DNA of 58,029 bases from an uncultured Thalassolituus sp. (GTDB lineage: Bacteria; Pseudomonadota; Gammaproteobacteria; Pseudomonadales; Oceanobacteraceae), in NCBI GenBank assembly GCA_913061435.1, contig CAJXUK010000016.1, forward strand, positions 1 to 58,029, written 5' to 3'. The notes under the pieces were generated by a model. It did not search any database and was not told the origin of the DNA. It was given only the letters and a program-made list of their open reading frames with translations. The translations under genes and the position numbers were made by a program. Of this stretch, positions 25,815 to 33,826 are shown one piece after another; positions within the stretch are counted from its first letter, which is position 1, and every line of letters starts with the position of its first letter.

Positions 25815-28800
25815 ACACGGGAAGTGCACTTAAAAATGATACTCCATCATTAATAACTGGTGGTGATGATCACTTTTTACCAAAGTTAATTACTGAAATA
25901 AATCGTGCTGATAAAATTGATATGACGGTTGCTTTTATTCGTCAAACAGGCATTAGATTACTTCAATATCCTTTAAGAGACGCGCTTGAACGCGGTGCTA
26001 AGATCAGAATATTAACTTGCGATTATATGCATATCACTGATCCAGCAGCTTTGAGAACGTTGCTTTTACTTAAAGAGCCACGTGCTGAAAATCTCGAAGG
26101 CGCTGATGTTAAAATTTATGAAAGTAAAAATACAAGTTTTCATATGAAGGCGTATATTTTTATCCAGAGTGATAATAATAAAAGTAGCGCTTTTATCGGC
26201 TCAAGCAATATTACGCAGTCTGCATTAACAGTCGGCTTGGAATGGAACCTACGAGTAGAGTATTCAGAAAACCCTCACCGATTTAAAGAAATTCAAGATC
26301 AGTTTGATGTCCTTTTCCATCATAAAAAAAGTGTAGAGCTTACTCAGGAATGGGTAGATGGTTATCAATCAATTTATAAAGAACCAAGTCAGCGAACAGC
26401 TGCTGTTGTTCCTGGTGCTGATGAACAAGAACAACCTGCAATACCAAATGAAATACAAACAGAAGCACTAGCAGCGTTAAATGAATCACGTATTAACGGC
26501 AATCGCCGTGGCTTAGTAGTATTGGCTACGGGTATGGGTAAAACATGGTTGTCAGCATTTGATAGTAAGCAAATTACTGCGAAGCGTATTTTATTTGTAG
26601 CCCACCGTGAAGAAATTTTATTTCAGGCTGAAGAAACTTTTATTCGTATACATCCAACAGTAAAAGTTGGGCGCTATACAGGTAAGAAAAAAGAACTTAA
26701 TGTTGATATGTTATTTGCCTCAATCCAAACATTAGGTACGCGAACTCATTTAGATAAATTTCACAAAGATCATTTTGACTATATTGTAGTGGATGAATTT
26801 CATCATGCTGCTGCTAGAACGTACCAGCAATTATTGTCTCACTTCACACCAAAATATTTATTAGGTCTAACAGCAACGCCAGACCGAACTGATCAGAGTG
26901 ATATTTTATCGTTATGTGATGACAACCTAGTGTATCGCAGTGATTTATTTCAAGGTATTAACCGGGGAATACTTTCACCCTTTCATTATTACGGTATTGG
27001 TGATGACACAGTTAATTATCAAGAGATTAGCTGGAGAAATAACAAGTTTGATCATACCCAATTAACGAATCAATTAGCGACAGTGGCACGCGCCAATCAT
27101 GCACTAAAGCATTGGCGGAACTTAAAACAAAAAAGAACACTGGCATTTTGTATATCAACAAAACATGCAGATTTTATGGCTGCTTTTTTTATTAAGAAAG
27201 GAGTTAAGGCAGTATCTGTACATAGTGAGTCGAATACGCGTCGTAATGATGCGCTCTCGCAGTTAGAGGCAGGCACTATTGAAGTCGTCTTTTCGGTAGA
27301 CTTGTTTAATGAAGGGGTGGATCTACCCTCGATTGATACTGTTTTAATGCTAAGGCCCACGGAATCTAAGATTATTTTTTTACAACAGTTAGGCCGTGGT
27401 CTAAGACGCTGTGAGGGCAAAGACAAGTTAATTATTGTGGACTTTATTGGTAATCACCAAAGTTTCTTTAACAAGCCCGAAGCCTTATTCAAAATTGGTA
27501 ATACTAATTCGGAAAAGAAAAAGTATGTTAGTGACGTGAATGAGGGTTCATTGGTCCTACCGGATGGCTGCTTTATCAATTATGACCCTGTTGCCATTAA
27601 TTTTATGCAACAGCTCACCGCTACTCGTATTGATACACAAGTTGATATATATGAATCATTAAAGGCTTCTCGTGGGCATAGACCGACTATAAGTGCCTTT
27701 TATCATGGCGGTGGTAGTATAGACACCGTGCGTAGAGAGCATGGTAGCTGGTTTCAATTTGTTGCTCAGCAGGCAGATTTGTCTGAGGCTGAGCAAGAGT
27801 GTTTAACATCGCATCAAGACTTCTTATTAGAAGTGGAAGTCACCAAGTTATCTAAGTCGTTTAAGTTGGTTCTGCTTGAGTCGCTATTAGAAAATGATGG
27901 CTTTAACTCGCCCGCCAGTACCTTGGCCATTGCCCAAAATAGCTTTGGTATATTCAAGCGCCGATCTCGATTTGTTGAAGAACTACCTGAGAAGTTTCGA
28001 GAATTTAAAACACTAGAGTATGAGCAATTAAAGTCATGGCATAGTTATTGGTTAAAGAATCCAGTGAATGCTTGGATTAAAAGAATAAAAAAATCAGGCG
28101 AGAGTTACTTTGAAGTTAAAAATAAAGCATTTAAATACCTAGACGAAATTAACGCTGATGAGTTAGATGCTTTTAATATTATGGTACAAGAGCTGGTTAA
28201 TTACCGCTTTGTAAAATATGAACAGCTACTAAGTAATAAAACCATAGAAAACGATACAAGCATTATTCCAGCCTTGCCTGAAGCGGCAAATTCAATACCT
28301 TATTTCAGTGATCTAAGAATTGCCTGTGGTCATTTCAGAACCAGTAACCACGAAACAGAAGAAGTTGAGCAGATAGCTTTATCAGAAAAATATGGCCATC
28401 TAGATCCTGCCAAGCACTTTATCGCTCGTGCTGTTGGTAATTCCATGAATGGGGGAAAGCGTCCCATTCATGATGGTGATTATTTATTGCTTGAACATAT
28501 CACCTCAAATAACGCAGGCAGTATCAGTAATCAGATTGTTGCTATTGAACGCCAAGATACCAGTGGTGATGATCAGTATCTGCTTCGCTATGTAAGTAAA
28601 CTTGGGCAAGGGCAGTATGAGTTAATTGCCCAAAACCCTGATTATGAAACCATGATGGCCACTGAAGAAATGGCTACGTTTGCACGATTGAAAGATGTAA
28701 TTGATCCCATGGATTTATATTTACATCAATCGTTTATGCGTGAAGATATACCGCCATTATTTGGTTTAGAGTTTAATACGGGTGCATGGCAGTCAGGTCA

Positions 28801-29158
28801 TGTTTGCCCGAGTGGGTCGGATGATCAATTTATATTTGTAACGTTGAATAAACAAGGTAAGGCGAATAATCAAAAGTTCCATGATTACTTTTCTGATGCT
28901 GACACGTTTAACTGGGAGACACAAAATAGTGTAGGTCCAGATAGCGGAAGAGGTCAGAAATTAATTAATCACAAAGCTAATGGCAGTAAGCTGCATTTGT
29001 TTGTGCGTAAGAATAAGTTAGAAGCTAAAAAGGCTGCACCATTCTATTACTGTGGGCCAGTTGAGTATGTAACACATGAAGGTGAGAAACCTATGAGTGT
29101 TATTACTAAATTGAATGCAGAATTGAATGATTATTTAAAAGCTGAATTCATAGGTTAG
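25811..29158 (+). CDS. PLD-like / SF2 helicase / S24-like / DUF3427 multidomain protein
   Basis: A protein of about 1115 residues with four recognisable parts. Residues ~10-190: phospholipase-D-like nuclease domain with HMK (His111, Lys113) and GSSNIT. ~210-550: superfamily 2 helicase with Walker A ATGMGKT (~239-245), DEFH box (~328), TAT (~354) and QLGRGLRR (~526). ~865-945: LexA/S24-like fold, FIARAVGNSMNGG with serine ~877, but the position of the catalytic lysine appears to be Arg. ~965-1100: DUF3427 (HQSFMREDIPPLFG, GHVCPSG, HDYFSDADTFNWETQN). DUF3427 is usually C-terminal to such helicases and may sense DNA. It is coupled to the Nudix-MTase gene. A DNA-processing or defence role is inferred, not shown. 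Confidence 0.85.
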   Translation: MNTGSALKNDTPSLITGGDDHFLPKLITEINRADKIDMTVAFIRQTGIRLLQYPLRDALERGAKIRILTCDYMHITDPAALRTLLLLKEPRAENLEGADVKIYESKNTSFHMKAYIFIQSDNNKSSAFIGSSNITQSALTVGLEWNLRVEYSENPHRFKEIQDQFDVLFHHKKSVELTQEWVDGYQSIYKEPSQRTAAVVPGADEQEQPAIPNEIQTEALAALNESRINGNRRGLVVLATGMGKTWLSAFDSKQITAKRILFVAHREEILFQAEETFIRIHPTVKVGRYTGKKKELNVDMLFASIQTLGTRTHLDKFHKDHFDYIVVDEFHHAAARTYQQLLSHFTPKYLLGLTATPDRTDQSDILSLCDDNLVYRSDLFQGINRGILSPFHYYGIGDDTVNYQEISWRNNKFDHTQLTNQLATVARANHALKHWRNLKQKRTLAFCISTKHADFMAAFFIKKGVKAVSVHSESNTRRNDALSQLEAGTIEVVFSVDLFNEGVDLPSIDTVLMLRPTESKIIFLQQLGRGLRRCEGKDKLIIVDFIGNHQSFFNKPEALFKIGNTNSEKKKYVSDVNEGSLVLPDGCFINYDPVAINFMQQLTATRIDTQVDIYESLKASRGHRPTISAFYHGGGSIDTVRREHGSWFQFVAQQADLSEAEQECLTSHQDFLLEVEVTKLSKSFKLVLLESLLENDGFNSPASTLAIAQNSFGIFKRRSRFVEELPEKFREFKTLEYEQLKSWHSYWLKNPVNAWIKRIKKSGESYFEVKNKAFKYLDEINADELDAFNIMVQELVNYRFVKYEQLLSNKTIENDTSIIPALPEAANSIPYFSDLRIACGHFRTSNHETEEVEQIALSEKYGHLDPAKHFIARAVGNSMNGGKRPIHDGDYLLLEHITSNNAGSISNQIVAIERQDTSGDDQYLLRYVSKLGQGQYELIAQNPDYETMMATEEMATFARLKDVIDPMDLYLHQSFMREDIPPLFGLEFNTGAWQSGHVCPSGSDDQFIFVTLNKQGKANNQKFHDYFSDADTFNWETQNSVGPDSGRGQKLINHKANGSKLHLFVRKNKLEAKKAAPFYYCGPVEYVTHEGEKPMSVITKLNAELNDYLKAEFIG

Positions 29159-29207
29159 TGAACTGGGTGATTGATAAAAATTTTACTTAACTAGTATCAA
29201 CCCCACC

Positions 29208-29759
29208 CTAAAACAACCCCTGCTGTGGGTGGTGCAAGCACACGGTATCGCCCACGCTAATATTGCCGGTTTGTATCACTTTCAAACACAGCCCTCCGTG
29301 CCCCATCATGGCGGCAATGCCGCCTTTGCCTAGTAATGCTTCCATGCGTAAGCAGGGGTGGCACAGTGCGCCGGCTTCAAAAATTGCGCCGCCAATCGAA
29401 AACTGTTGGTAGCGCAGTGCGTCTAGGTTCATGCCTTTAATTACAAGGTTGCGGCGCAGCAATAACGGGTGTACCGCTGCGGCGGCTTCTGGGCCGCGGC
29501 TTAGGGCTAAAAAGTGGGCGATTTGCCCAATGTATTCTTCGCTTATTAATGTCACTTGGCGGCCCGAACCTAGGGTGTTTTCGGTGCGGTGGTCGCCTTC
29601 TAAGCCAGATCCAGTGAGTGCTTGCACGGTGTTGAGTTCTATCATGGGGGTTTTGCGTGCAGGGCGAACGCCAATCCAGCACAGTTCACCAGGCGGTAGG
29701 TCTTCTATGTAACGTGAGAATAAACGTTTTCCAGAGGTCGATATGCGTGATGTTGCCAT
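29208..29759 (-). CDS. MOSC-domain protein
   Basis: A 183-residue MOSC (molybdenum cofactor sulfurase C-terminal) domain protein. Landmarks are WIGVRPARKTPM, GLEGDHR, RQVTLISEEYI, RRNLVIKGMNL, FEAGALCHPCLRME with the conserved cysteine pair, and GLCLKVIQTGNISVGD near the end. Family members bind or transfer sulfur in connection with molybdopterin or detoxify N-hydroxylated compounds. It is convergent with the helicase operon and marks the return to ordinary core sequence. Confidence 0.85.
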   Translation of the reverse strand: MATSRISTSGKRLFSRYIEDLPPGELCWIGVRPARKTPMIELNTVQALTGSGLEGDHRTENTLGSGRQVTLISEEYIGQIAHFLALSRGPEAAAAVHPLLLRRNLVIKGMNLDALRYQQFSIGGAIFEAGALCHPCLRMEALLGKGGIAAMMGHGGLCLKVIQTGNISVGDTVCLHHPQQGLF

Positions 29760-29867
29760 GGCAATCTACTGAGTGAATTAAGGCTGTTTAGAATACTCAT
29801 TTGGCAGTGAGTATCAATAACCTCATCTGCTTAATTCTTAATATATTCAACATTTTATGGGTGTAAC

Positions 29868-30008
29868 CTAGAGCGTAATAAGTTTAATGATATTGGTATT
29901 CGCAAAGTACAGCGTGTTTTGCAAGTATTGAGTCATTCTCTGGTTATTGAGCCTGTAAGATTGCCTAACTTAGATGATATGCAGCGTTTTAATCAGGAGA
30001 ATGGTTGA
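29868..30008 (+). pseudogene. Startless remnant, probably of an XRE-type regulator/antitoxin
   Basis: An open frame of 46 codons ends at TGA 30008 and reads LERNKFNDIGIRKVQRVLQV, then about 26 more residues ending QRFNQENG. The pattern (LERG-like turn, then DIGIRKVQRVLQVL) resembles the last helices of XRE/HipB/Y4mF-type helix-turn-helix proteins. The frame runs back to a stop at 29832-29834 without a start codon or ribosome site, so the N-terminal half is missing. Identification is tentative. The rest of the 29760-30079 interval holds nothing else I can support. Confidence 0.4.
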
Positions 30009-30079
30009 TGGGATTGTTGGGTGTAAGTTGAGTATGAGCCGAATAAGGGTTGTATTCGGCTTACATTGTGAGCTGATTA

Positions 30080-31228
30080 TTACCGTATCGCTTGCGTTAT
30101 AAACGTATTCACCGCATCACTTTTTACTGGGTTTTTAAATGCCGGAGTAATAAAGTGGGGCGCTATTAATAAGCCTTTGTCGATTAAGCGCGTTATCAGT
30201 GGCAAAAATTCTAACGAGGTTTTGCCTGCCAACAAGTTGTTAAAATCCTTTTCATGTTCGTAGGCGCTTAATATCGCGCTAAAGCCTTTTAGGTATAAAT
30301 AATCTTTGGTGTAGCCGCCGCCGCGGTAAACGCGGGCCGTGATGGTGTAGGCTAATGCATCGCTGACCTTGTAGGTTTCTTTTAAAATTAAGAAGGTGGT
30401 GCGAAAGTTTTTATCTTCTATTAACGATTTAACCGCGATCACTCGCAGCGCCAAAGTTTTTAAGCGCTGTAGGGTTAAATTGCCGGATAGGTATTCGCTT
30501 AAAATCGCCATGCCTTCTTGGGTGGTGGTACTTACTGGGCAGCCCAGCGATAAAATATTGAGTGGCTGCATGCTGCCATTTAAAGAGGTGGCTAGGTGTA
30601 CGCCCAGTTCATGATGCGCTAAGGCGTGAGCGTCGGTTTCGTACATTTTGGCATTGCTATTAATGCGTACGGTTGTGCCCGACACTAAAGCGTTGGCGAC
30701 CATGGTTTCGTCGAGTTTCATTTCCCAGCTGTAATTTTCTTGTTTTACCATTGCCGCTAAAATTTTCACAATGCCTTGGGCGTCGACTAACTCACCGGTT
30801 TTGTCATTGGGGTTGGTGGGCAGGTGCAAAATGAACTGGGCATTATGTATGTCTTTTTCGCTGGGTTCGCCGTAGTAGCGCAACGAGTCGTAAAGAAATT
30901 CGTTGCTGCCAATCGATTTGTATTGGTCTACCTTATCGGCGTAAGAGTCGATCACCGCTTGGTAAAGGGTATACAGGTCTTCGTCTTTAATGTTTTCTAG
31001 CGGCAGGTTGTACAGCTTTCGTTTTAACGCAAAGGTGTCGATGTTGTTGGTTTTGTAAACGAACGCTGGGCTGCTGGAAAAGTTATTGGCAAAAAAGGTG
31101 TCTTTTTCGTCTAAAAAGTTCAGTGGTTTTACCGCATCCAAAATATTGATTTTGCTCACTAGGGTGTGCAGTTCTGTATCAATGGCGCTGATAGTTGGGT
31201 CAGCTTGATGTGGCGCTGGAGGTTGCAT
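30080..31228 (-). CDS. DUF1704 family protein (QEGLA-motif, MATCAP-like metallopeptidase)
   Basis: A 382-residue protein of the group annotated as flavohemoglobin expression-modulating QEGLA-motif proteins (DUF1704). It has HHELGVHLAT near residue 205 (HExxxH, likely zinc ligands) and TQEGMAILSEY near 235, the QEGLA element giving the next glutamate. Eukaryotic relatives include tyrosine carboxypeptidases; the bacterial role is not established. The N-terminal ~150 residues are variable. It is divergent from umuDC, whose LexA boxes lie 115-170 bases upstream of this start, so SOS influence is possible but unproven. Confidence 0.75.
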   Translation of the reverse strand: MQPPAPHQADPTISAIDTELHTLVSKINILDAVKPLNFLDEKDTFFANNFSSSPAFVYKTNNIDTFALKRKLYNLPLENIKDEDLYTLYQAVIDSYADKVDQYKSIGSNEFLYDSLRYYGEPSEKDIHNAQFILHLPTNPNDKTGELVDAQGIVKILAAMVKQENYSWEMKLDETMVANALVSGTTVRINSNAKMYETDAHALAHHELGVHLATSLNGSMQPLNILSLGCPVSTTTQEGMAILSEYLSGNLTLQRLKTLALRVIAVKSLIEDKNFRTTFLILKETYKVSDALAYTITARVYRGGGYTKDYLYLKGFSAILSAYEHEKDFNNLLAGKTSLEFLPLITRLIDKGLLIAPHFITPAFKNPVKSDAVNTFITQAIR

Positions 31229-31342
31229 GGCGGTGTTCTCGTACCGTTGTCGGGGTGTTTTTCCAGATAATATAGCAGAAGTTGTTAATCGCCTATTAAT
31301 GTGTGGGCTGTGTTGATAAATAATCTAATGGTTACTTTAAGA

Positions 31343-31358
31343 CTGTTTATTTATACAG
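31343..31358. promoter_or_regulatory. LexA (SOS) box 1
   Basis: CTGTTTATTTATACAG fits the gammaproteobacterial LexA consensus CTGT-N8-ACAG perfectly, with an AT-rich centre. It lies 79 bases upstream of the umuD start. Confidence 0.88.
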
Positions 31359-31381
31359 TGTTGTTGTACAGTGTTTGCGAA

Positions 31382-31397
31382 CTGTGTATTTATACAG
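31382..31397. promoter_or_regulatory. LexA (SOS) box 2
   Basis: CTGTGTATTTATACAG is a second perfect CTGT-N8-ACAG site, 39 bases (under four helical turns) after the first and 40 bases before the umuD start. Confidence 0.9.
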
Positions 31398-31436
31398 TTG
31401 TTTGTGCAATTAAGTGTACTGGCGATTGGAGAGTGT

Positions 31437-31823
31437 ATGAAATTAACCTTGTTTAGCGAAGCGGTAGCGGCGGGTTTTCCGAGCCCGGCAGAAGATTATA
31501 AAGAAGATGCCCTCAGTCTTGATGAGCATTTAATTACCCACCCAGCGGCAACGTATTTGGCGAAAGCGTCGGGTGATTCTATGCAAGGTGTGGGTATTTT
31601 TGATCAAGACCTGTTGGTGATAGACCGTTCGTTAACTCCACGTAATGGCAGCGTGGTGGTGGCCGCCGTAGACGGTGAGTTGTGTTGTAAGCAAATAGAC
31701 ATTGAGGGTAAGCGCTTGTTATCGGCAAACCCGCATTACCCGCCGATTAATATTTCAGAAGATCAGGATATGGTAATAGAAGGCGTGGTGAAAGCGTCGA
31801 TTCGTTACCACTGGTTGGGCTAA
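31437..31823 (+). CDS. umuD: UmuD, SOS polymerase V subunit precursor
   Basis: UmuD is cleaved with RecA help and then joins UmuC to form translesion DNA polymerase V. The 128-residue protein has the cleavage site [10 protein letters not shown] (Ala12-Gly13), catalytic Ser48 in SGDSMQG and Lys85 in LCCKQ. The spacings Gly-Ser 35 and Ser-Lys 37 equal those of E. coli UmuD, but the N-terminal arm is about half as long. The ATG at 31437 is preceded by GGAGAG; the longer open frame from 31371 would run through LexA box 2. The stop overlaps the umuC start. Confidence 0.93.
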   Translation: MKLTLFSEAVAAGFPSPAEDYKEDALSLDEHLITHPAATYLAKASGDSMQGVGIFDQDLLVIDRSLTPRNGSVVVAAVDGELCCKQIDIEGKRLLSANPHYPPINISEDQDMVIEGVVKASIRYHWLG

Positions 31824-33079
31824 TGTTTGCGCTGGTGGATTGTAATAGCTGTTATGCCAGTTGTGAGCAGATTTTTCGCCCAGAGCTGCGCGGTAAGCCG
31901 GTGGTGGTGCTGTCGAATAACGACGGCTGTATTGTGGCGCGCTCGAAAGAAGCAAAGCTGTTGGGGATCGACGATTTACAGCCATTTTTTAAAATAGAAC
32001 CCATTTTAAAGCAGCACAATGTAGCGATTTTTAGCAGTAATTACGCCTTGTATGGGGATATTAGCCATCGGGTAATGACCACGTTAAAAACCTTTTCTCC
32101 AGAGGTAGAAGTGTATTCTATCGACGAGATGTTTTTAAACGTTGCAGGTATGCCGTGGAATCTTAAAGAGTATGGTCAGCAGATCAAACAAACCCTTTGG
32201 CAAGATATAAGAATGCCGGTGTGCGTAGGGGTTGGCCCCAGTAAAACGTTAAGTAAGCTGGCTAATCGCGCCGCTAAGTCGATTACCCAGTGTAATGGCG
32301 TGTGCGTGCTAGATCAGCCACATAAATGGCAATGGCTGCAAAAACGAATGCCGGTAACGCAGGTGTGGGGTGTGGGTAAGCGGTTAGCCAAGCGCTTACA
32401 GCGTTTTAATATAGATACCGTGTACGATTTGGCGCAGGCTAATACCAAGGTGTTGCGGCGCGAGGTGAATGTCAATTTAGAGCGTACCATTAACGAACTT
32501 AACGGCATTGCGTGTTATCCGTTAGAAGAACAGCCCAGCGCAAAAAAACAGATTTATTGCACGCGTTCGTTTGGCGAAAAGTTAAGCGAGTTGTCGCTTA
32601 TTAAGCAAGCGGTGGCGGTGTATGCTAGCCGTGCTTCGCAAAAATTAAGGGCGCAAAAGTCGGTGGTGCAGTCGATACAGGTGTTTATGCATACATCGCC
32701 CCACCAAGACAATTACGTGAGTCGCAGTGTGGTGTGTCAGTTGCCGTATCCTACTAACGACAGTCGCGAAATTGTGGCACTGGCGTTACAAGGTGTGGCG
32801 GCGATTTATCAGCCAGGTAATCGCTATATAAAAGCGGGTGTGGGTTTGTTGGATGTGTGTGATCGGCGTTTTAATCAGTTTGATCTGTTTAATACTGGGC
32901 AGTCGGCGCATTCAGAAAAATTAATGCAGTTGTTAGATAAAACCAATGCACGCCATGGCCGTAATGCGGTGTTTTTGGGGGCAGAAGGGGTGGCGCAAAA
33001 GTGGGCAATGCGTCAGCAATATAAGTCTCCGGCGTATACCACGCGTTGGGGTGATTTACCGGTAATTACTATGCGGTAA
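31823..33079 (+). CDS. umuC: UmuC, catalytic subunit of DNA polymerase V
   Basis: A 418-residue Y-family polymerase for bypass of damaged template bases. The metal-binding acidic residues are visible: Asp6 in [14 protein letters not shown] and Asp101-Glu102 in [26 protein letters not shown] and [12 protein letters not shown] (helix-hairpin-helix) follow, with the UmuC-specific C-terminal region after ~340. It starts on the last base of the umuD stop, so it is translationally coupled and LexA-controlled with it. Confidence 0.95.
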   Translation: MFALVDCNSCYASCEQIFRPELRGKPVVVLSNNDGCIVARSKEAKLLGIDDLQPFFKIEPILKQHNVAIFSSNYALYGDISHRVMTTLKTFSPEVEVYSIDEMFLNVAGMPWNLKEYGQQIKQTLWQDIRMPVCVGVGPSKTLSKLANRAAKSITQCNGVCVLDQPHKWQWLQKRMPVTQVWGVGKRLAKRLQRFNIDTVYDLAQANTKVLRREVNVNLERTINELNGIACYPLEEQPSAKKQIYCTRSFGEKLSELSLIKQAVAVYASRASQKLRAQKSVVQSIQVFMHTSPHQDNYVSRSVVCQLPYPTNDSREIVALALQGVAAIYQPGNRYIKAGVGLLDVCDRRFNQFDLFNTGQSAHSEKLMQLLDKTNARHGRNAVFLGAEGVAQKWAMRQQYKSPAYTTRWGDLPVITMR

Positions 33080-33155
33080 TGGCTGTCTAGTCTGTACTTC
33101 TTTAGCATTAGCTTATAGATTGTGAAGCGATTATTTATTTTATAAAGGTTTTGTT

Positions 33156-33809
33156 ATGAGTTTGATTGTTTACGGTGTGCCGCTGTCTCCTTTTGTGCGT
33201 AAGCTGCGCATGTGTTTGGCCGAGAAAGCCTTAGAATATAAGCTGCAAATCGTGATGCCGTTTAATCAGCCCGATTGGTTTTTAGAGTTGAATCCGCTAG
33301 GTCGTATTCCGGTATTAAAAGATGGCGATTTGGTGTTGTCTGACTCTAGTGTGATTTGCCAATATTTAGAAGAAAAGCACCCAGAATTAACTGCGCTGTT
33401 TGGCCAGAACCCTGCCCAAGCGGCGCAGGTGCGTTGGTTAGAAAAATACGCCGATTACGAATTGGCAGCGTTAACAACTTTTACCGTGTTTAGGCACCGT
33501 GTGTTAAGCCCAAGCATGGGTAAAGCGTGTAATGAAGAAGCGGTAAAAGCTGCAGTAGAAGAAAAACTGCCACCGCATTTTGATTACCTAGAAAAAACAC
33601 TGGGCACGGCGGATTATTTTGTGGGGAATACGTTAAGCCTTGCAGATATAGCGTTTACCAGCCAACTCATCAGTATGGAACATGGCGGCGAAACCATTGA
33701 TGCACAGCGCTGGCCCAATCTTGCGGGGTTGTATCAGCGCATGAAAGCGAGTGAGTTTATGCAGGGTATGCTAGCCGGTGAGAAAAAAGCATTGGCTAGC
33801 ATTTCTTAG
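33156..33809 (+). CDS. Glutathione S-transferase family protein
   Basis: A 217-residue cytosolic GST-fold protein. The thioredoxin-like N-terminal domain has [16 protein letters not shown] (likely catalytic Ser near residue 11) and the glutathione-contact motifs NPLGRIPVL and [14 protein letters not shown]. The helical C-terminal domain has [16 protein letters not shown]. Substrate class is unknown. It has its own AGG-type ribosome site and ends 17 bp from the convergent RND gene with no terminator visible between them. Confidence 0.88.
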   Translation: MSLIVYGVPLSPFVRKLRMCLAEKALEYKLQIVMPFNQPDWFLELNPLGRIPVLKDGDLVLSDSSVICQYLEEKHPELTALFGQNPAQAAQVRWLEKYADYELAALTTFTVFRHRVLSPSMGKACNEEAVKAAVEEKLPPHFDYLEKTLGTADYFVGNTLSLADIAFTSQLISMEHGGETIDAQRWPNLAGLYQRMKASEFMQGMLAGEKKALASIS

Positions 33810-33826
33810 CACTATAAATAGATAAA

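Noticed and set aside
31371..31436. Extended UmuD starting at 31371
   Set aside because: The extension would translate LexA box 2, and a good ribosome site precedes the ATG at 31437.
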